Assembly: GCA_903835145.1 (NCBI GenBank)
Contig: CAILMA010000479.1
Location: 1-7,687 of the forward strand
Reading direction: 5' to 3'
DNA: 7,687 bases
Origin: an uncultured Bacteroidota bacterium
GTDB taxonomy: Bacteria; Bacteroidota; Bacteroidia; Chitinophagales; Chitinophagaceae
Shown here: positions 1 to 6,585 of the stretch, piece by piece
Layout: each line of letters starts with the position of its first letter
How positions within the stretch are numbered: position 1 is the first letter of the stretch
The notes under the pieces: generated by a model
What the model saw: only the letters and a program-made list of their open reading frames with translations
The model's database searches: none
What the model was told of the DNA's origin: nothing
Position numbers and translations under genes: made by a program

Positions 1-22
1 AAAAATACAAAATGCATATTGT

Positions 23-61
23 TTATGTAATATTAAGTTGTATTATCATTCGTTTGGCCAT
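23..61 (-). other. Possible 12-codon leader-like ORF with Shine-Dalgarno sequence (doubtful)
   Basis: On the minus strand an ATG at 61-59 opens a 12-residue frame (MAKRMIIQLNIT) that stops with TAA at 25-23. It is preceded by AAAGGAG at 76-70 with 8 nt spacing, the best Shine-Dalgarno match I noticed in the window, which is odd because Bacteroidota rarely depend on one. A weak promoter-like pair lies upstream on the same strand: TTG at 143-141 and TATTTTAA at 121-114, 19 nt apart, the latter differing from TAnnTTTG in its last bases. It could be a leader peptide for a gene left of the window, the start of a frameshifted gene, or chance. Confidence 0.2.
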
Positions 62-170
62 GATTAATGCTCCTTTAGTGTCTGCTCGTAGCGTGGAATA
101 GACATGCATAAATTTAAAATAAGAGCTATACTTTAAAACCCAAAAAATCTGTTTGTTTTCTTGAAAACCG

Positions 171-1544
171 ATGGCTTTCTACACCGATAAATGCGCTAAA
201 TTTGTTGGTGTGCTGTACGCTGTAGTAGATATTGAAACAACCGGGGGGTATGCTGCCGCAGGTGGCATTACAGAGATTGCCATCGTTATACATGATGGTG
301 AAAAGGTGCTCGATTTTTACGAGAGCCTCGTAAATCCGCACATGCCCATCCCATACTTCATTCAGCGCCTTACGGGTATTGATGACAGCATGGTCGCTTT
401 CGCCCCTTCCTTCGAGGAAATTGCCGCCCGGGTGCATGAGTTGCTGGAGGATAAAGTTTTCGTTGCCCACAACGTCAATTTCGACTATTCCTTTGTAAAA
501 TACCACCTTGATTGCGCCGGTTACGAGCTCAACAACAAAAAACTCTGCACAGTGCGGCTCGCCCGCAAAGTGATGCCCGGCCTCAATGGCTATAGTCTGG
601 GTAAGCTAACACAGCAGCTCGGCATCACCCACACACAGGCCCACCGCGCCGGCGGCGATGCACTTGCCACAGCCGACCTCCTGAAGTTACTCATAGAAAA
701 TGACACAAAGGGCGCCATTGCCACCATGCTCAAAATAAAGAATGGAGAGCAATACCTGCCGCCCCACTTGCCCGTGGAGGATATGGCCCGCTTGCCAGAA
801 ACACCCGGCGTCTATTACTTTTACAATACTGCCGGTAAAGTCATCTATATAGGCAAAGCCATCAACATAAGGAAGCGCGTAAAGAGTCATTTCTCTAACA
901 ATAAGATCAACCGCCAAAAGCAGGATTTCCTTAAAGAGACCCGCCACATCAGCTTTAAAAAATGTGGTACCGAGCTCATGGCCCACATCCTCGAAAGCAG
1001 CGAGATCCGCAGGCTATGGCCCGTTTACAACCGCAGCCAGCGTGGCTACTTGCCCCAGTTTGGTTTGTTTTCTTACGAAGACAGGGGAGGCTACCTTCGC
1101 TTTAAAATAGAGAAAAACAAGCAGTCGGTTCCGCCTATCTACACCTTCAATACACTTATGGAAGGGCAGTCGAAATTACGGGAGCTCATTAGCGAATTCG
1201 GGCTATGTGCGCGGCTTTGCAACCTCTCACCATCCTGTGACTGTACCACCCATGCTCCAGCCGATGACTACAACGCCTTAGCCCGAAAAGCGATGTTATT
1301 CATACGTAAAAGCCTGCCTTCCTTTGCATTGATAGATAAAGGTATTGAGCACGAAGAGCAAAGCTGCATCCTCATTAAAGACGGAACATTCTACGGCATG
1401 GGCTACCTCACCAACAAAAAACAACAACTCACCAGCATAGAGACCCTCCAGCAAGCCCTCGAACCGTTTCAGGACAACGATTTCATCCGCAACCTCGTCT
1501 TCCGCTACGCCACCGACTATCCCGAAAAATGCATTACCTTCTAA
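171..1544 (+). CDS. DnaQ-like 3'-5' exonuclease fused to GIY-YIG (UvrC/Cho-type) nuclease
   Basis: A 457-residue protein with two nuclease domains. Residues 16-175 are a DEDDh exonuclease of the DNA polymerase III epsilon type: ExoI is DIETTGG (D20, E22), ExoII is HNVNFD (100-105), ExoIII is HRAGGD (H158, D163). Residues 205-290 are a GIY-YIG domain as in UvrC and Cho: GVYYF at 213-217, IYIGKA at 225-230, an arginine-rich helix (NIRKRVKSHF), and ESSEIRRLWPVYN with the probable metal-binding E275. A cysteine cluster follows (C346, C350, C356, C358), then a C-terminal domain of about 100 residues that I cannot name. Known relatives are DnaQ/UvrC-like fusions, so a role in DNA repair or processing is likely; the substrate is inference. 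Start choice is uncertain: homologues usually begin right at the YAVVDIETTGG strand, so GTG at 210 could replace ATG at 171. No Shine-Dalgarno sequence is visible for either. Confidence 0.93.
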   Translation: MAFYTDKCAKFVGVLYAVVDIETTGGYAAAGGITEIAIVIHDGEKVLDFYESLVNPHMPIPYFIQRLTGIDDSMVAFAPSFEEIAARVHELLEDKVFVAHNVNFDYSFVKYHLDCAGYELNNKKLCTVRLARKVMPGLNGYSLGKLTQQLGITHTQAHRAGGDALATADLLKLLIENDTKGAIATMLKIKNGEQYLPPHLPVEDMARLPETPGVYYFYNTAGKVIYIGKAINIRKRVKSHFSNNKINRQKQDFLKETRHISFKKCGTELMAHILESSEIRRLWPVYNRSQRGYLPQFGLFSYEDRGGYLRFKIEKNKQSVPPIYTFNTLMEGQSKLRELISEFGLCARLCNLSPSCDCTTHAPADDYNALARKAMLFIRKSLPSFALIDKGIEHEEQSCILIKDGTFYGMGYLTNKKQQLTSIETLQQALEPFQDNDFIRNLVFRYATDYPEKCITF

Positions 1545-1601
1545 CCCATTGCGTCCCCGCCTCACAATATCCCTGCCTCAACACCCCCAAACACACCTTC
1601 C

Positions 1602-1651
1602 AAAAACCGAAAATCATTTTTGTCCTTCATTCTTTAGATCAAGCGTCAGAC
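1602..1651. repeat. Degenerate first unit of the GGTTCAGACAAAAA-type intergenic repeat
   Basis: The stretch reads AAAAACCG, then AAAATCATTTTTGTCCTTCA, then TTCTTTAGATCAAGCGTCAGACC. It aligns with the openings of the units at 1671 and 1850 (ACCGGAATC..TTTTTGTCC..CAATCCTAAAA..TTCAGAC) but with more differences and without the downstream half. It appears to be a decayed or truncated copy. Confidence 0.5.
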
Positions 1652-1670
1652 CAGCGCATACAACCATTGA

Positions 1671-1810
1671 AAAAAACCGGAATCCTTTTTGTCCTCCAAT
1701 CCTAAAAACCTGCCTCGCCGTGGCGGATTCCGGTTCAGACAAAAACAACAACCCATCGCATTCGATTCTGAAAATTCTCTTATTCTGAAAACTTGTCCCG
1801 CCGTGGCGGA
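1671..1810. repeat. Intergenic repeat, unit 2 (GGTTCAGACAAAAA family)
   Basis: This unit opens with AAAAAACCGGAATCCTTTTT, continues with GTCCTCCAATCCTAAAAA, GGTTCAGACAAAAAC, and ends in TTCTGAAAACTTGTCCCGCC followed by GTGGCGGA. It matches the unit at 1850-1970 over its whole length. The final 34 nt (1774-1807) are identical to 1936-1969. Relative to that unit it carries an extra piece of about 23 nt around CTCGCCGTGGCGGATTCC (1714-1731), which resembles its own 3' end (CCGCCGTGGCGGA at 1798-1810). I remember similar intergenic repeats in Chitinophagaceae-type genomes but could not check this. Confidence 0.75.
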
Positions 1811-1849
1811 CCTTTCTCGCCGTTGCGGATTCTGATTCAGACCGCCGTC

Positions 1850-1970
1850 AAAACCCGGAATCGTTTTTGTCCTTCAATCCTAAAAATCCAGGTTCAGACA
1901 AAAAACAACTACCTATCACAACTGAGATTCTGCCGATTCTCTTATTCTGAAAACTTGTCCCGCCGTGGCC
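1850..1970. repeat. Intergenic repeat, unit 3 (GGTTCAGACAAAAA family)
   Basis: The unit starts AAAACCCGGAATCGTTTTTG, has TCCTTCAATCCTAAAAATCC and GGTTCAGACAAAAAACAAC, and ends with a 34-nt block at 1936-1969 identical to unit 2. Unlike unit 2 it has no inserted CGCCGTGGCGG piece in the middle. Between units 2 and 3 (1811-1849) lies another partial copy of the CTCGCCGTTGCGGATTCTG and GATTCAGACC motifs, so the region grew by repeated partial duplication. Confidence 0.75.
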
Positions 1971-2026
1971 CTCGGCCCCGCACCCCGCTCTCGCCCCCGC
2001 ACTCCGCACTGTAGCTTAGCCACACC

Positions 2027-2070
2027 GCCCTGAAAGGGCAAAATCCCCCAGCCCGGGGCATCGCCCCGGG
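2027..2070. repeat. Two-hairpin module, copy 1
   Basis: Hairpin 1 is GCCCTGAAAGGGC (2027-2039), a 5-bp stem GCCCT/AGGGC. After 12 nt comes hairpin 2, CCCGGGGCATCGCCCCGGG (2052-2070), an 8-bp perfect stem with loop ATC. The right arm with its loop, CATCGCCCCGGG, is repeated at once at 2074-2085. The same arrangement recurs at 7309-7350 and 7401-7446. There is no T-run behind it on either strand, so it is not a typical intrinsic terminator. Confidence 0.8.
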
Positions 2071-2089
2071 TAACATCGCCCCGGGAAAC

Positions 2090-2264
2090 CACCAACGCCG
2101 CAGGTGTTGAACACCACATTATCCACTCCAACACACGCACGAAAACGCAAATACGCTCCAAGTCACCCCGTTTCTCCACTTGTGGAGAAACGGGGGCCGG
2201 GGGGAATGAGGTCTCGGCGGGTGGGCGCCCCAGCCGTCCCCACGCCCGGCTTAAACAAAAATAG
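2090..2264. repeat. Composite palindromic element, copy A
   Basis: This stretch of about 175 nt aligns with 7095-7267. From the left it holds the palindrome GGTGTTGAACACC (2103-2115), the shared word AACACACGCACGAAAA, a 14-bp perfect hairpin at 2166-2195 (loop TT), then GGCCGGGGGGAATGAGGTCT and a G+C-rich tail ending in GGCTTAAACAA. The hairpin and its right flank are almost unchanged between copies, while the linker between palindrome and hairpin has drifted. It sits behind the convergent acyl-CoA synthetase gene. No transposase or conserved reading frame is present, so it is a non-coding or non-autonomous element. Confidence 0.8.
2166..2195. other. 14-bp perfect hairpin of element A
   Basis: The left arm CCCCGTTTCTCCAC (2166-2179) pairs fully with GTGGAGAAACGGGG (2182-2195) around a TT loop. 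In element B the fifth pair is C-G instead of G-C, so pairing is kept. The two-base loop is too tight for a normal RNA tetraloop; in RNA the last pair would probably open to give a loop of four. Confidence 0.85.
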
Positions 2265-2318
2265 CCAGACTACCCCGAGTTTTCGGAATAAACGCTAACC
2301 AATAATTCAAACACCCCC

Positions 2319-4100
2319 CTAATCCACATAAATCTCCTCCACAATCTTCGAAAACTTCTGCAGAATCACCTTGCGTTTTATCTTTAAAGAAGGCGTAAGC
2401 TCGCCACTATCTATGGTCCATTCATCAGGCAGCAAAGCAAACTTTTTCACCTGCTCCGGGTGGCTGAACAAAGGATTGTATTTGTCAATCTGTTTCTGAA
2501 CCGCCGCTATCACCTCCTTCATCTTTATCATTTCCGCATTGTTTGCAGGTACCGTCAGGCTCGGGTAGTTGTCCCGCATATGCTTCCGCAGTTGCGCAAA
2601 AGCAGGCACTATCAGGGCGCTCACAAACTTGCGCCCGTCACCAACTACCATCATTTGCTCTATCAAGGGGCTTTCCTTCATCTTGTTTTCCACTACCTGC
2701 GGCGCCACATACTTTCCGCCCGATGTCTTGAATATTTCTTTCTTTCTATCAGTTATTTTCAGGAAGCGGCCTTCCACCCATTGCCCTATATCACCGGTAT
2801 GAAACCATCCGTTCTTGTCAATCGCATCTGCCGTTAATTCAGGGTGTTTAAAATACCCTATGGTCACGTTTGGCCCCTTCGTAAGTATCTCACCATCTTC
2901 GGCTATCATCACCTCCACATGTTGTATCAGCGGGCCTATCGTCCCTATCCTCCGGTCTTCGGTTTCAAACCTGTTTACGGATATCACCGGCGACGTTTCG
3001 GTAAGGCCGTAACCCTCCATTATTATAATTTTTGCCGCTGTAAAAATACGCACCAGCCTTTCCTGCGTTGCCGCAGAGCCTACCACTATTGCTTTTACAT
3101 TATCACCAAGTGCCTCGCGCCACTTCTTGAACACCAGCGCATTGGCTATGGCCAGTTGCAGCCGGTACCAGGGGTTGCCCTGGTTCACATTATCATATCG
3201 CTTTCCGAGATCCAGTGCCCAGAAAAAAAGCGCATGTTTTATGCCTTTAAGTTCCAGCCCGGTATTCATGATGCGCTCATAAACTTTTTCGAGCACCCGT
3301 GGCACCGTGGTAAATACCAGCGGCTTTACCTCTTTCAGGTTAAGCCCAATGGTATCCATGCTTTCAGCATAATAAATAGATACCCCTGCCTGTAGATATA
3401 CATAGGTAACCATGCGCTCAAAAATATGATTGAGCGGCAGGAAGCTAAGTGCCTTGCTGTTTTCGGATGCAAACGAAAATGCCGGCATAGAATCCTGCAC
3501 ATTACTCACAATATTATTGTGGGAGAGCATCACCCCCTTGGGGTTGCCAGTGGTGCCTGAAGTATAAATAATCGTTGCCAGTGTTGAAGCCTGTATCCTG
3601 CTCACAACTGTTGCATCAGGCACGGCGTTCGGCAGCAAAAGTTTTTTCCAGTTGTCTATGCCGGATACCTCATCGAAAGAATAGATATGCTGTAACGTAG
3701 GCATTTCAGCAAATGCATCCTTGAAACGCATATAAATATCACTATTGGCTACAAATACTATTTTCACCCCTGCCTCATTCAGCACATAAACCAGTTCTGC
3801 CGGACTTATAGTAGGGTATATCGGGGTGAGCACAGCCCCCGTGAGTTGCACAGCAAGGTCTGTTATTATCCACTCCGGTCGGTTGGGCGAAATGATTGCT
3901 ATTTTTTCTTGCTGGTCAGGCTCCAAAACCTGATTGGAAATGCCCAGGGTAAGCAAGCCACCGGCAAGATTTTGCGCTGTTTGCCATACATCTGCTGTAC
4001 TGTAGGTGCGCCAGGCTCCGTTTTCCTTTGCCGCAAGCATGGTCGCAGCAGGGGCCTGCTTGCTGCGCTGTTCTACGATATCAAATAAACGCTGAATCAT
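2319..4100 (-). CDS. fadD: Long-chain fatty-acid-CoA ligase (AMP-forming acyl-CoA synthetase)
   Basis: A 593-residue ANL-superfamily enzyme that activates fatty acids with ATP, via an acyl-AMP, to acyl-CoA for beta-oxidation or lipid synthesis; probably cytoplasmic or peripheral at the membrane. All core motifs are present: the phosphate loop YTSGTTGNPKG (179-189), LPLNHIFER (221-229), VPRVLEKVYERI, GYGLTETSPV (363-372), GWFHTGD (431-437), and DRKKEIFKTSGGKYVAP (451-467). The C-terminal TPSLKIKRK carries the likely adenylation lysine (K573). Length and motifs fit the bacterial long-chain AMP-binding group (FadD15/FACS-like), with the insert typical of long-chain enzymes. ATG at 4100 is preferred; a GTG at 4103 directly before it is part of AGGTG, which may serve as a weak ribosome site. 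The gene is convergent with the exonuclease gene. Substrate chain length cannot be read from the sequence, and the symbol is a family label. Confidence 0.95.
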   Translation of the reverse strand: MIQRLFDIVEQRSKQAPAATMLAAKENGAWRTYSTADVWQTAQNLAGGLLTLGISNQVLEPDQQEKIAIISPNRPEWIITDLAVQLTGAVLTPIYPTISPAELVYVLNEAGVKIVFVANSDIYMRFKDAFAEMPTLQHIYSFDEVSGIDNWKKLLLPNAVPDATVVSRIQASTLATIIYTSGTTGNPKGVMLSHNNIVSNVQDSMPAFSFASENSKALSFLPLNHIFERMVTYVYLQAGVSIYYAESMDTIGLNLKEVKPLVFTTVPRVLEKVYERIMNTGLELKGIKHALFFWALDLGKRYDNVNQGNPWYRLQLAIANALVFKKWREALGDNVKAIVVGSAATQERLVRIFTAAKIIIMEGYGLTETSPVISVNRFETEDRRIGTIGPLIQHVEVMIAEDGEILTKGPNVTIGYFKHPELTADAIDKNGWFHTGDIGQWVEGRFLKITDRKKEIFKTSGGKYVAPQVVENKMKESPLIEQMMVVGDGRKFVSALIVPAFAQLRKHMRDNYPSLTVPANNAEMIKMKEVIAAVQKQIDKYNPLFSHPEQVKKFALLPDEWTIDSGELTPSLKIKRKVILQKFSKIVEEIYVD

Positions 4101-4222
4101 CACCTAAATTTAATGAAAACTTTTTAACAGAAATAGAATTCTTAGGGTCCTCGGCCAAAAAATATTTATCCGTCACACCCTCCGAGCTGCAAAGCCAATT
4201 GGACCCAAACTACCCGGAACAA

Positions 4223-4250
4223 CAATGCCACACCGGCTGGTGTGGCATTG
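4223..4250 (-). terminator. Hairpin terminator of the outer-membrane protein gene
   Basis: CAATGCCACACC (4223-4234) pairs perfectly over 12 bp with GGTGTGGCATTG (4239-4250) around a 4-nt loop. It starts 28 nt beyond the stop codon of the minus-strand gene at 4279-4851. On the minus strand the stem is followed by TTGTT, a weak U-tract. It would separate this gene from the downstream acyl-CoA synthetase gene. The stem is strong; the U-tract is poor. Confidence 0.65.
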
Positions 4251-4278
4251 CAAACAAATATTTTTATAACTCTTTAAC

Positions 4279-4851
4279 TTAGAACTGATACCCAAACCTA
4301 AAATTAAGATCAAGCACCGAACCCGGACCAGTAGCATAAAACACCCGGAATAAATCTTTATTCTCGTCGCTCATGTCATTAGGCAGCATTGTAAACTTCA
4401 AACCGGCATTAAGAGATATCATAAAATGCTTGAAATTCCACCTGCGACCAACACCAAATCCTGCACCATAATAATCAACCGGACCAACTTTTACATTGCT
4501 CTTATCGCCGAAAGTCTGCAATTGCTGGCTTACATACAATGCACTGCCCCCGAGCGCCCTTATATACCAGAAATACTCATTCCTGTACATGGTCTTAATA
4601 TACTTCTGGTATTCTGCACGGTATTGTAAACCTTGGTATGCACCAATATAGTCGGTAAGGGCAATGTTGATTGAACTTAAGTTTTGCCTGTACTCCAGCA
4701 CGCCTCCGGCCTTCGACATTGCACTCAGTGGATTCGTAATCTGAACGGAAAAATGGTAAGGTTTCCCTTTTATCGGCTCCCACTTGCGCTTGGCCTGTAA
4801 ACCTGAAAACGAAAGCAGCGATATGATGAAAACTAAGGTAAATTTTGACAT
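4279..4851 (-). CDS. Exported protein, probable small outer-membrane beta-barrel
   Basis: A 190-residue protein I cannot assign to a named family. Residues 1-20 form a signal peptide (Lys, hydrophobic TLVFIISLLSFSG, then LQA before KRKW), without a lipobox cysteine. The mature part has many alternating aromatic and small residues (HFSVQI, SSINIALTDYIGAY, YYGAGFGVGRRWNF, FMISLNAGLKF, VLDLNFRFGYQF) and ends in phenylalanine, as do many outer-membrane barrels of Gram-negative bacteria. About eight strands are conceivable, similar to small porin-like or OmpW-sized barrels, but strand count is inference. It is followed by a hairpin terminator and separated from the acyl-CoA synthetase by about 180 nt, so it is likely a single-gene transcript. 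A weak TAnnTTTG-like word, GATATTTG, lies about 40 nt upstream of the start on the minus strand (4899-4892). Confidence 0.8.
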   Translation of the reverse strand: MSKFTLVFIISLLSFSGLQAKRKWEPIKGKPYHFSVQITNPLSAMSKAGGVLEYRQNLSSINIALTDYIGAYQGLQYRAEYQKYIKTMYRNEYFWYIRALGGSALYVSQQLQTFGDKSNVKVGPVDYYGAGFGVGRRWNFKHFMISLNAGLKFTMLPNDMSDENKDLFRVFYATGPGSVLDLNFRFGYQF

Positions 4852-5268
4852 GCTTTGAACTGTAATGTTATGGTTATCGGAATCAACTGAACAAATATCT
4901 ATAAATAATGCGAAAATTCAAAGGATATACCCGTTCCTTTATTTATTTGAGCTGTTTATCAACTGGTTCACCGTTATTTACACAAGTTTGTCTTTTATAC
5001 GAGGCGAAAAACCTGCAAATTATAAATTATTTATCCCGCTGAAGGGTGGGATTGTGACGGTGCAGAAATGAAAAAGAGCAAGTCAGATGGGGGGATTTAT
5101 TTTGTCATTTTTTCTTAATCGTGTTTCGTAGCGTCCATTTAAAAATGTTTTGTATTTTTGAATAGCCGTCAGCAACCGTGAGAACGTTACCAAAATAATT
5201 TCTGCATGTCACCCGAAGTTATTTTGTCAAAGTTCATTACCCCTTCATCAGCGGTTAATTATCATAAA
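4852..5268. other. Divergent A/T-rich promoter region without genes
   Basis: This gap of about 417 nt lies between two genes transcribed away from each other. It contains no hairpins of the repeat families found elsewhere in the window. A 68-codon frame at 4865-5071 has no ribosome site and no recognisable protein features, and I do not call it. Candidate promoter elements are GATATTTG (minus strand, 4899-4892) and TATTTTTG (plus strand, 5153-5160). Confidence 0.6.
5153..5160 (+). promoter_or_regulatory. Bacteroidota -7 element candidate (TAnnTTTG)
   Basis: TATTTTTG matches the TAnnTTTG consensus used by the primary sigma factor of Bacteroidota exactly. I see no clear TTG -33 partner at the usual spacing. 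Transcription from here would start near 5167 and give a leader of about 100 nt before the ATG at 5269. Such A/T-rich words can occur by chance. Confidence 0.35.
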
Positions 5269-6528
5269 ATGGGAAAACTTTATTTTCAATACTGTAGTGT
5301 CGCGTTGCTCCTGCTCCTCATGAGTCAGCAGCACTTGCTGGCGCAAATCAGCAATTGTAATGCCTTCCTTAAAGGTAAATACATTGAGGCTGGTGTTAAC
5401 TGGAACGGTACTTTTGGCTCCAGTTATCGTCCCTCTGCCGGCTATCACCCGCAGGGCACTGCTACCTTATATAACGGTGCCGCCTGTGGTGGTGCATCTG
5501 CCTCCGACTCGTCCATTGGCTTCGTAGCCGACCCCGATAAAGATGGTTGGGACAACGGCACTCCAACCCATTTCGGCGATTTTATACTACCCGGAGGCCC
5601 TCAGGAGGGCTGGAGCTTTATGTACGATGCCGGGCAGATAGACGTTTGGAACCACAACGCGGCGACTTCTGATACCCTCGCAGCCGGCATGACCTGCTCT
5701 ATCATGAGCTACTTAGACACCAACGGTGTAAGTCAGGTTGCAGCACAGGGTATTGTAAGCGACATGTACATTACGCAGTTCTATTCCCTCGATACTAATA
5801 AGTTGTATATAAAAGTGGAGATCTTATTCGAAAATCTTAGCCTCTCTACTATGAGCAATGTATACTACATGCGTACCATAAATCCTCATAACGACCAGTC
5901 GCTTTCTTCTGTCCCAAATACCAAGAACAAAATCGAATATTCATTGCCCGATACGCTCAACCGAACAGTTATCTCTACACGTGGCACCATGTACAACAAT
6001 GCCTATCTGAGTCTTGCAACCCAAGATCCCCGTGCTGTTGGCTTTATAAGTAAGACAGCTCAGCTGCCCAATTCCACTACTATCGATAATATTTATTCCG
6101 GCGACGGCGCATACCTCTACAGCAAGAACGATTCTGATGTGGGCAACAATGCCATAGGCCTTATATTTTCGCTCGGTTCCATGCCATCGGGCAGCACTAC
6201 CCAGGTCAATTTCATTTACGCATTCAGCCCGTCAGTTATTGACTCTACATTAAATACTATTGATACTCCCAATGCCGTGGGCAACGTACCGGTCGTGAAC
6301 TACAATCTCTTCCCTAATCCTGTTAAAGACATAGTCACAATTTCAGGTATGGCGCCAACTGACAAGCTGGAACTCTATGACGTTGTGGGCCGTAAAGTGA
6401 ACGAAGCCTTAATAAACCTCCACGGCAACACCTGGAAAGTATCCGGCATCAAAGAAGGTTCGTATATCTTGGTGCTTGAGGATAATCAAGGGATAGTTAA
6501 AAAACGTTTTTCTTTCCAAAAATTATAA
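5269..6528 (+). CDS. Secreted protein with type IX secretion (type A) sorting domain
   Basis: With ATG at 5269 the protein has 419 residues and a textbook signal peptide (MGKLYFQYCSVALLLLLMSQ, cleavage near HLLAQ). The frame stays open to an ATG at 5206, but that start would bury the signal peptide behind 21 extra residues. The body (about 27-340) is not recognised. It has an NWNGTFGSS..GYHPQGTATLYNG opening, an acidic DPDKDGWD loop (88-95) that looks like a calcium-binding DxDxDG motif, and FGDFILPGGPQEGW just after it. Three cysteines remain in the mature part (30, 73, 143). Residues 345-419 are a type A C-terminal domain: NYNLFPNPVKDIVTISG, LELYDVVGRKV, and a final KEGSYILVLEDNQGIVKKRF strand pair. 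This tail sends proteins through the outer membrane by the por/gld type IX system and is usually removed with attachment to surface lipopolysaccharide. Function of the passenger is unknown. Confidence 0.9.
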   Translation: MGKLYFQYCSVALLLLLMSQQHLLAQISNCNAFLKGKYIEAGVNWNGTFGSSYRPSAGYHPQGTATLYNGAACGGASASDSSIGFVADPDKDGWDNGTPTHFGDFILPGGPQEGWSFMYDAGQIDVWNHNAATSDTLAAGMTCSIMSYLDTNGVSQVAAQGIVSDMYITQFYSLDTNKLYIKVEILFENLSLSTMSNVYYMRTINPHNDQSLSSVPNTKNKIEYSLPDTLNRTVISTRGTMYNNAYLSLATQDPRAVGFISKTAQLPNSTTIDNIYSGDGAYLYSKNDSDVGNNAIGLIFSLGSMPSGSTTQVNFIYAFSPSVIDSTLNTIDTPNAVGNVPVVNYNLFPNPVKDIVTISGMAPTDKLELYDVVGRKVNEALINLHGNTWKVSGIKEGSYILVLEDNQGIVKKRFSFQKL

Positions 6529-6585
6529 TGGACCTAACTGCATTGGCATGATTTTTTCTACTGTTTGTTTAGTAAAAATAAACTC

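Larger units (their letters stand above)
1545..2318. other. Gene-free repeat-rich spacer between convergent genes
   Basis: This 774-nt gap separates the exonuclease/GIY-YIG gene (+) from the acyl-CoA synthetase gene (-), so both genes end here. It holds two kinds of repeat: GGTTCAGACAAAAA-type units from 1602 to 1970, then G+C-rich hairpins and a composite element from 2027 to about 2264. Open frames across it are short, rich in Pro, Arg and Ser, and follow the repeats rather than any protein family. No clear T-tailed intrinsic terminator was found for either gene. Confidence 0.75.

Noticed and set aside
126..506. 126-codon minus-strand frame opposite the exonuclease domain
   Set aside because: It is antisense to the well-supported DnaQ motifs and has no features of its own.
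1602..2264. CRISPR array
   Set aside because: Repeat units are over 100 nt, differ in length and sequence, and are not separated by unique spacers of constant size; no cas gene is present.
1549..2298. Several short plus- and minus-strand open frames in the spacer
   Set aside because: They run through repeat units, are rich in Pro, Arg and Ser, have no ribosome sites and no recognisable domains, and similar frames recur wherever the repeats recur.
2844..3395. 183-codon plus-strand frame opposite the acyl-CoA synthetase
   Set aside because: It lies antisense to core adenylation-domain motifs; its length follows from the codon use of the real gene.
4865..5071. 68-codon plus-strand frame in the divergent gap
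   Set aside because: It starts immediately next to the divergent gene start, has no ribosome site, and its A/T-rich hydrophobic translation shows no family features.
5597..5610. GCCCTCAGGAGGGC hairpin in the secreted-protein gene
   Set aside because: It is inside codons for the kept GGPQEGW stretch and is of a size expected by chance.
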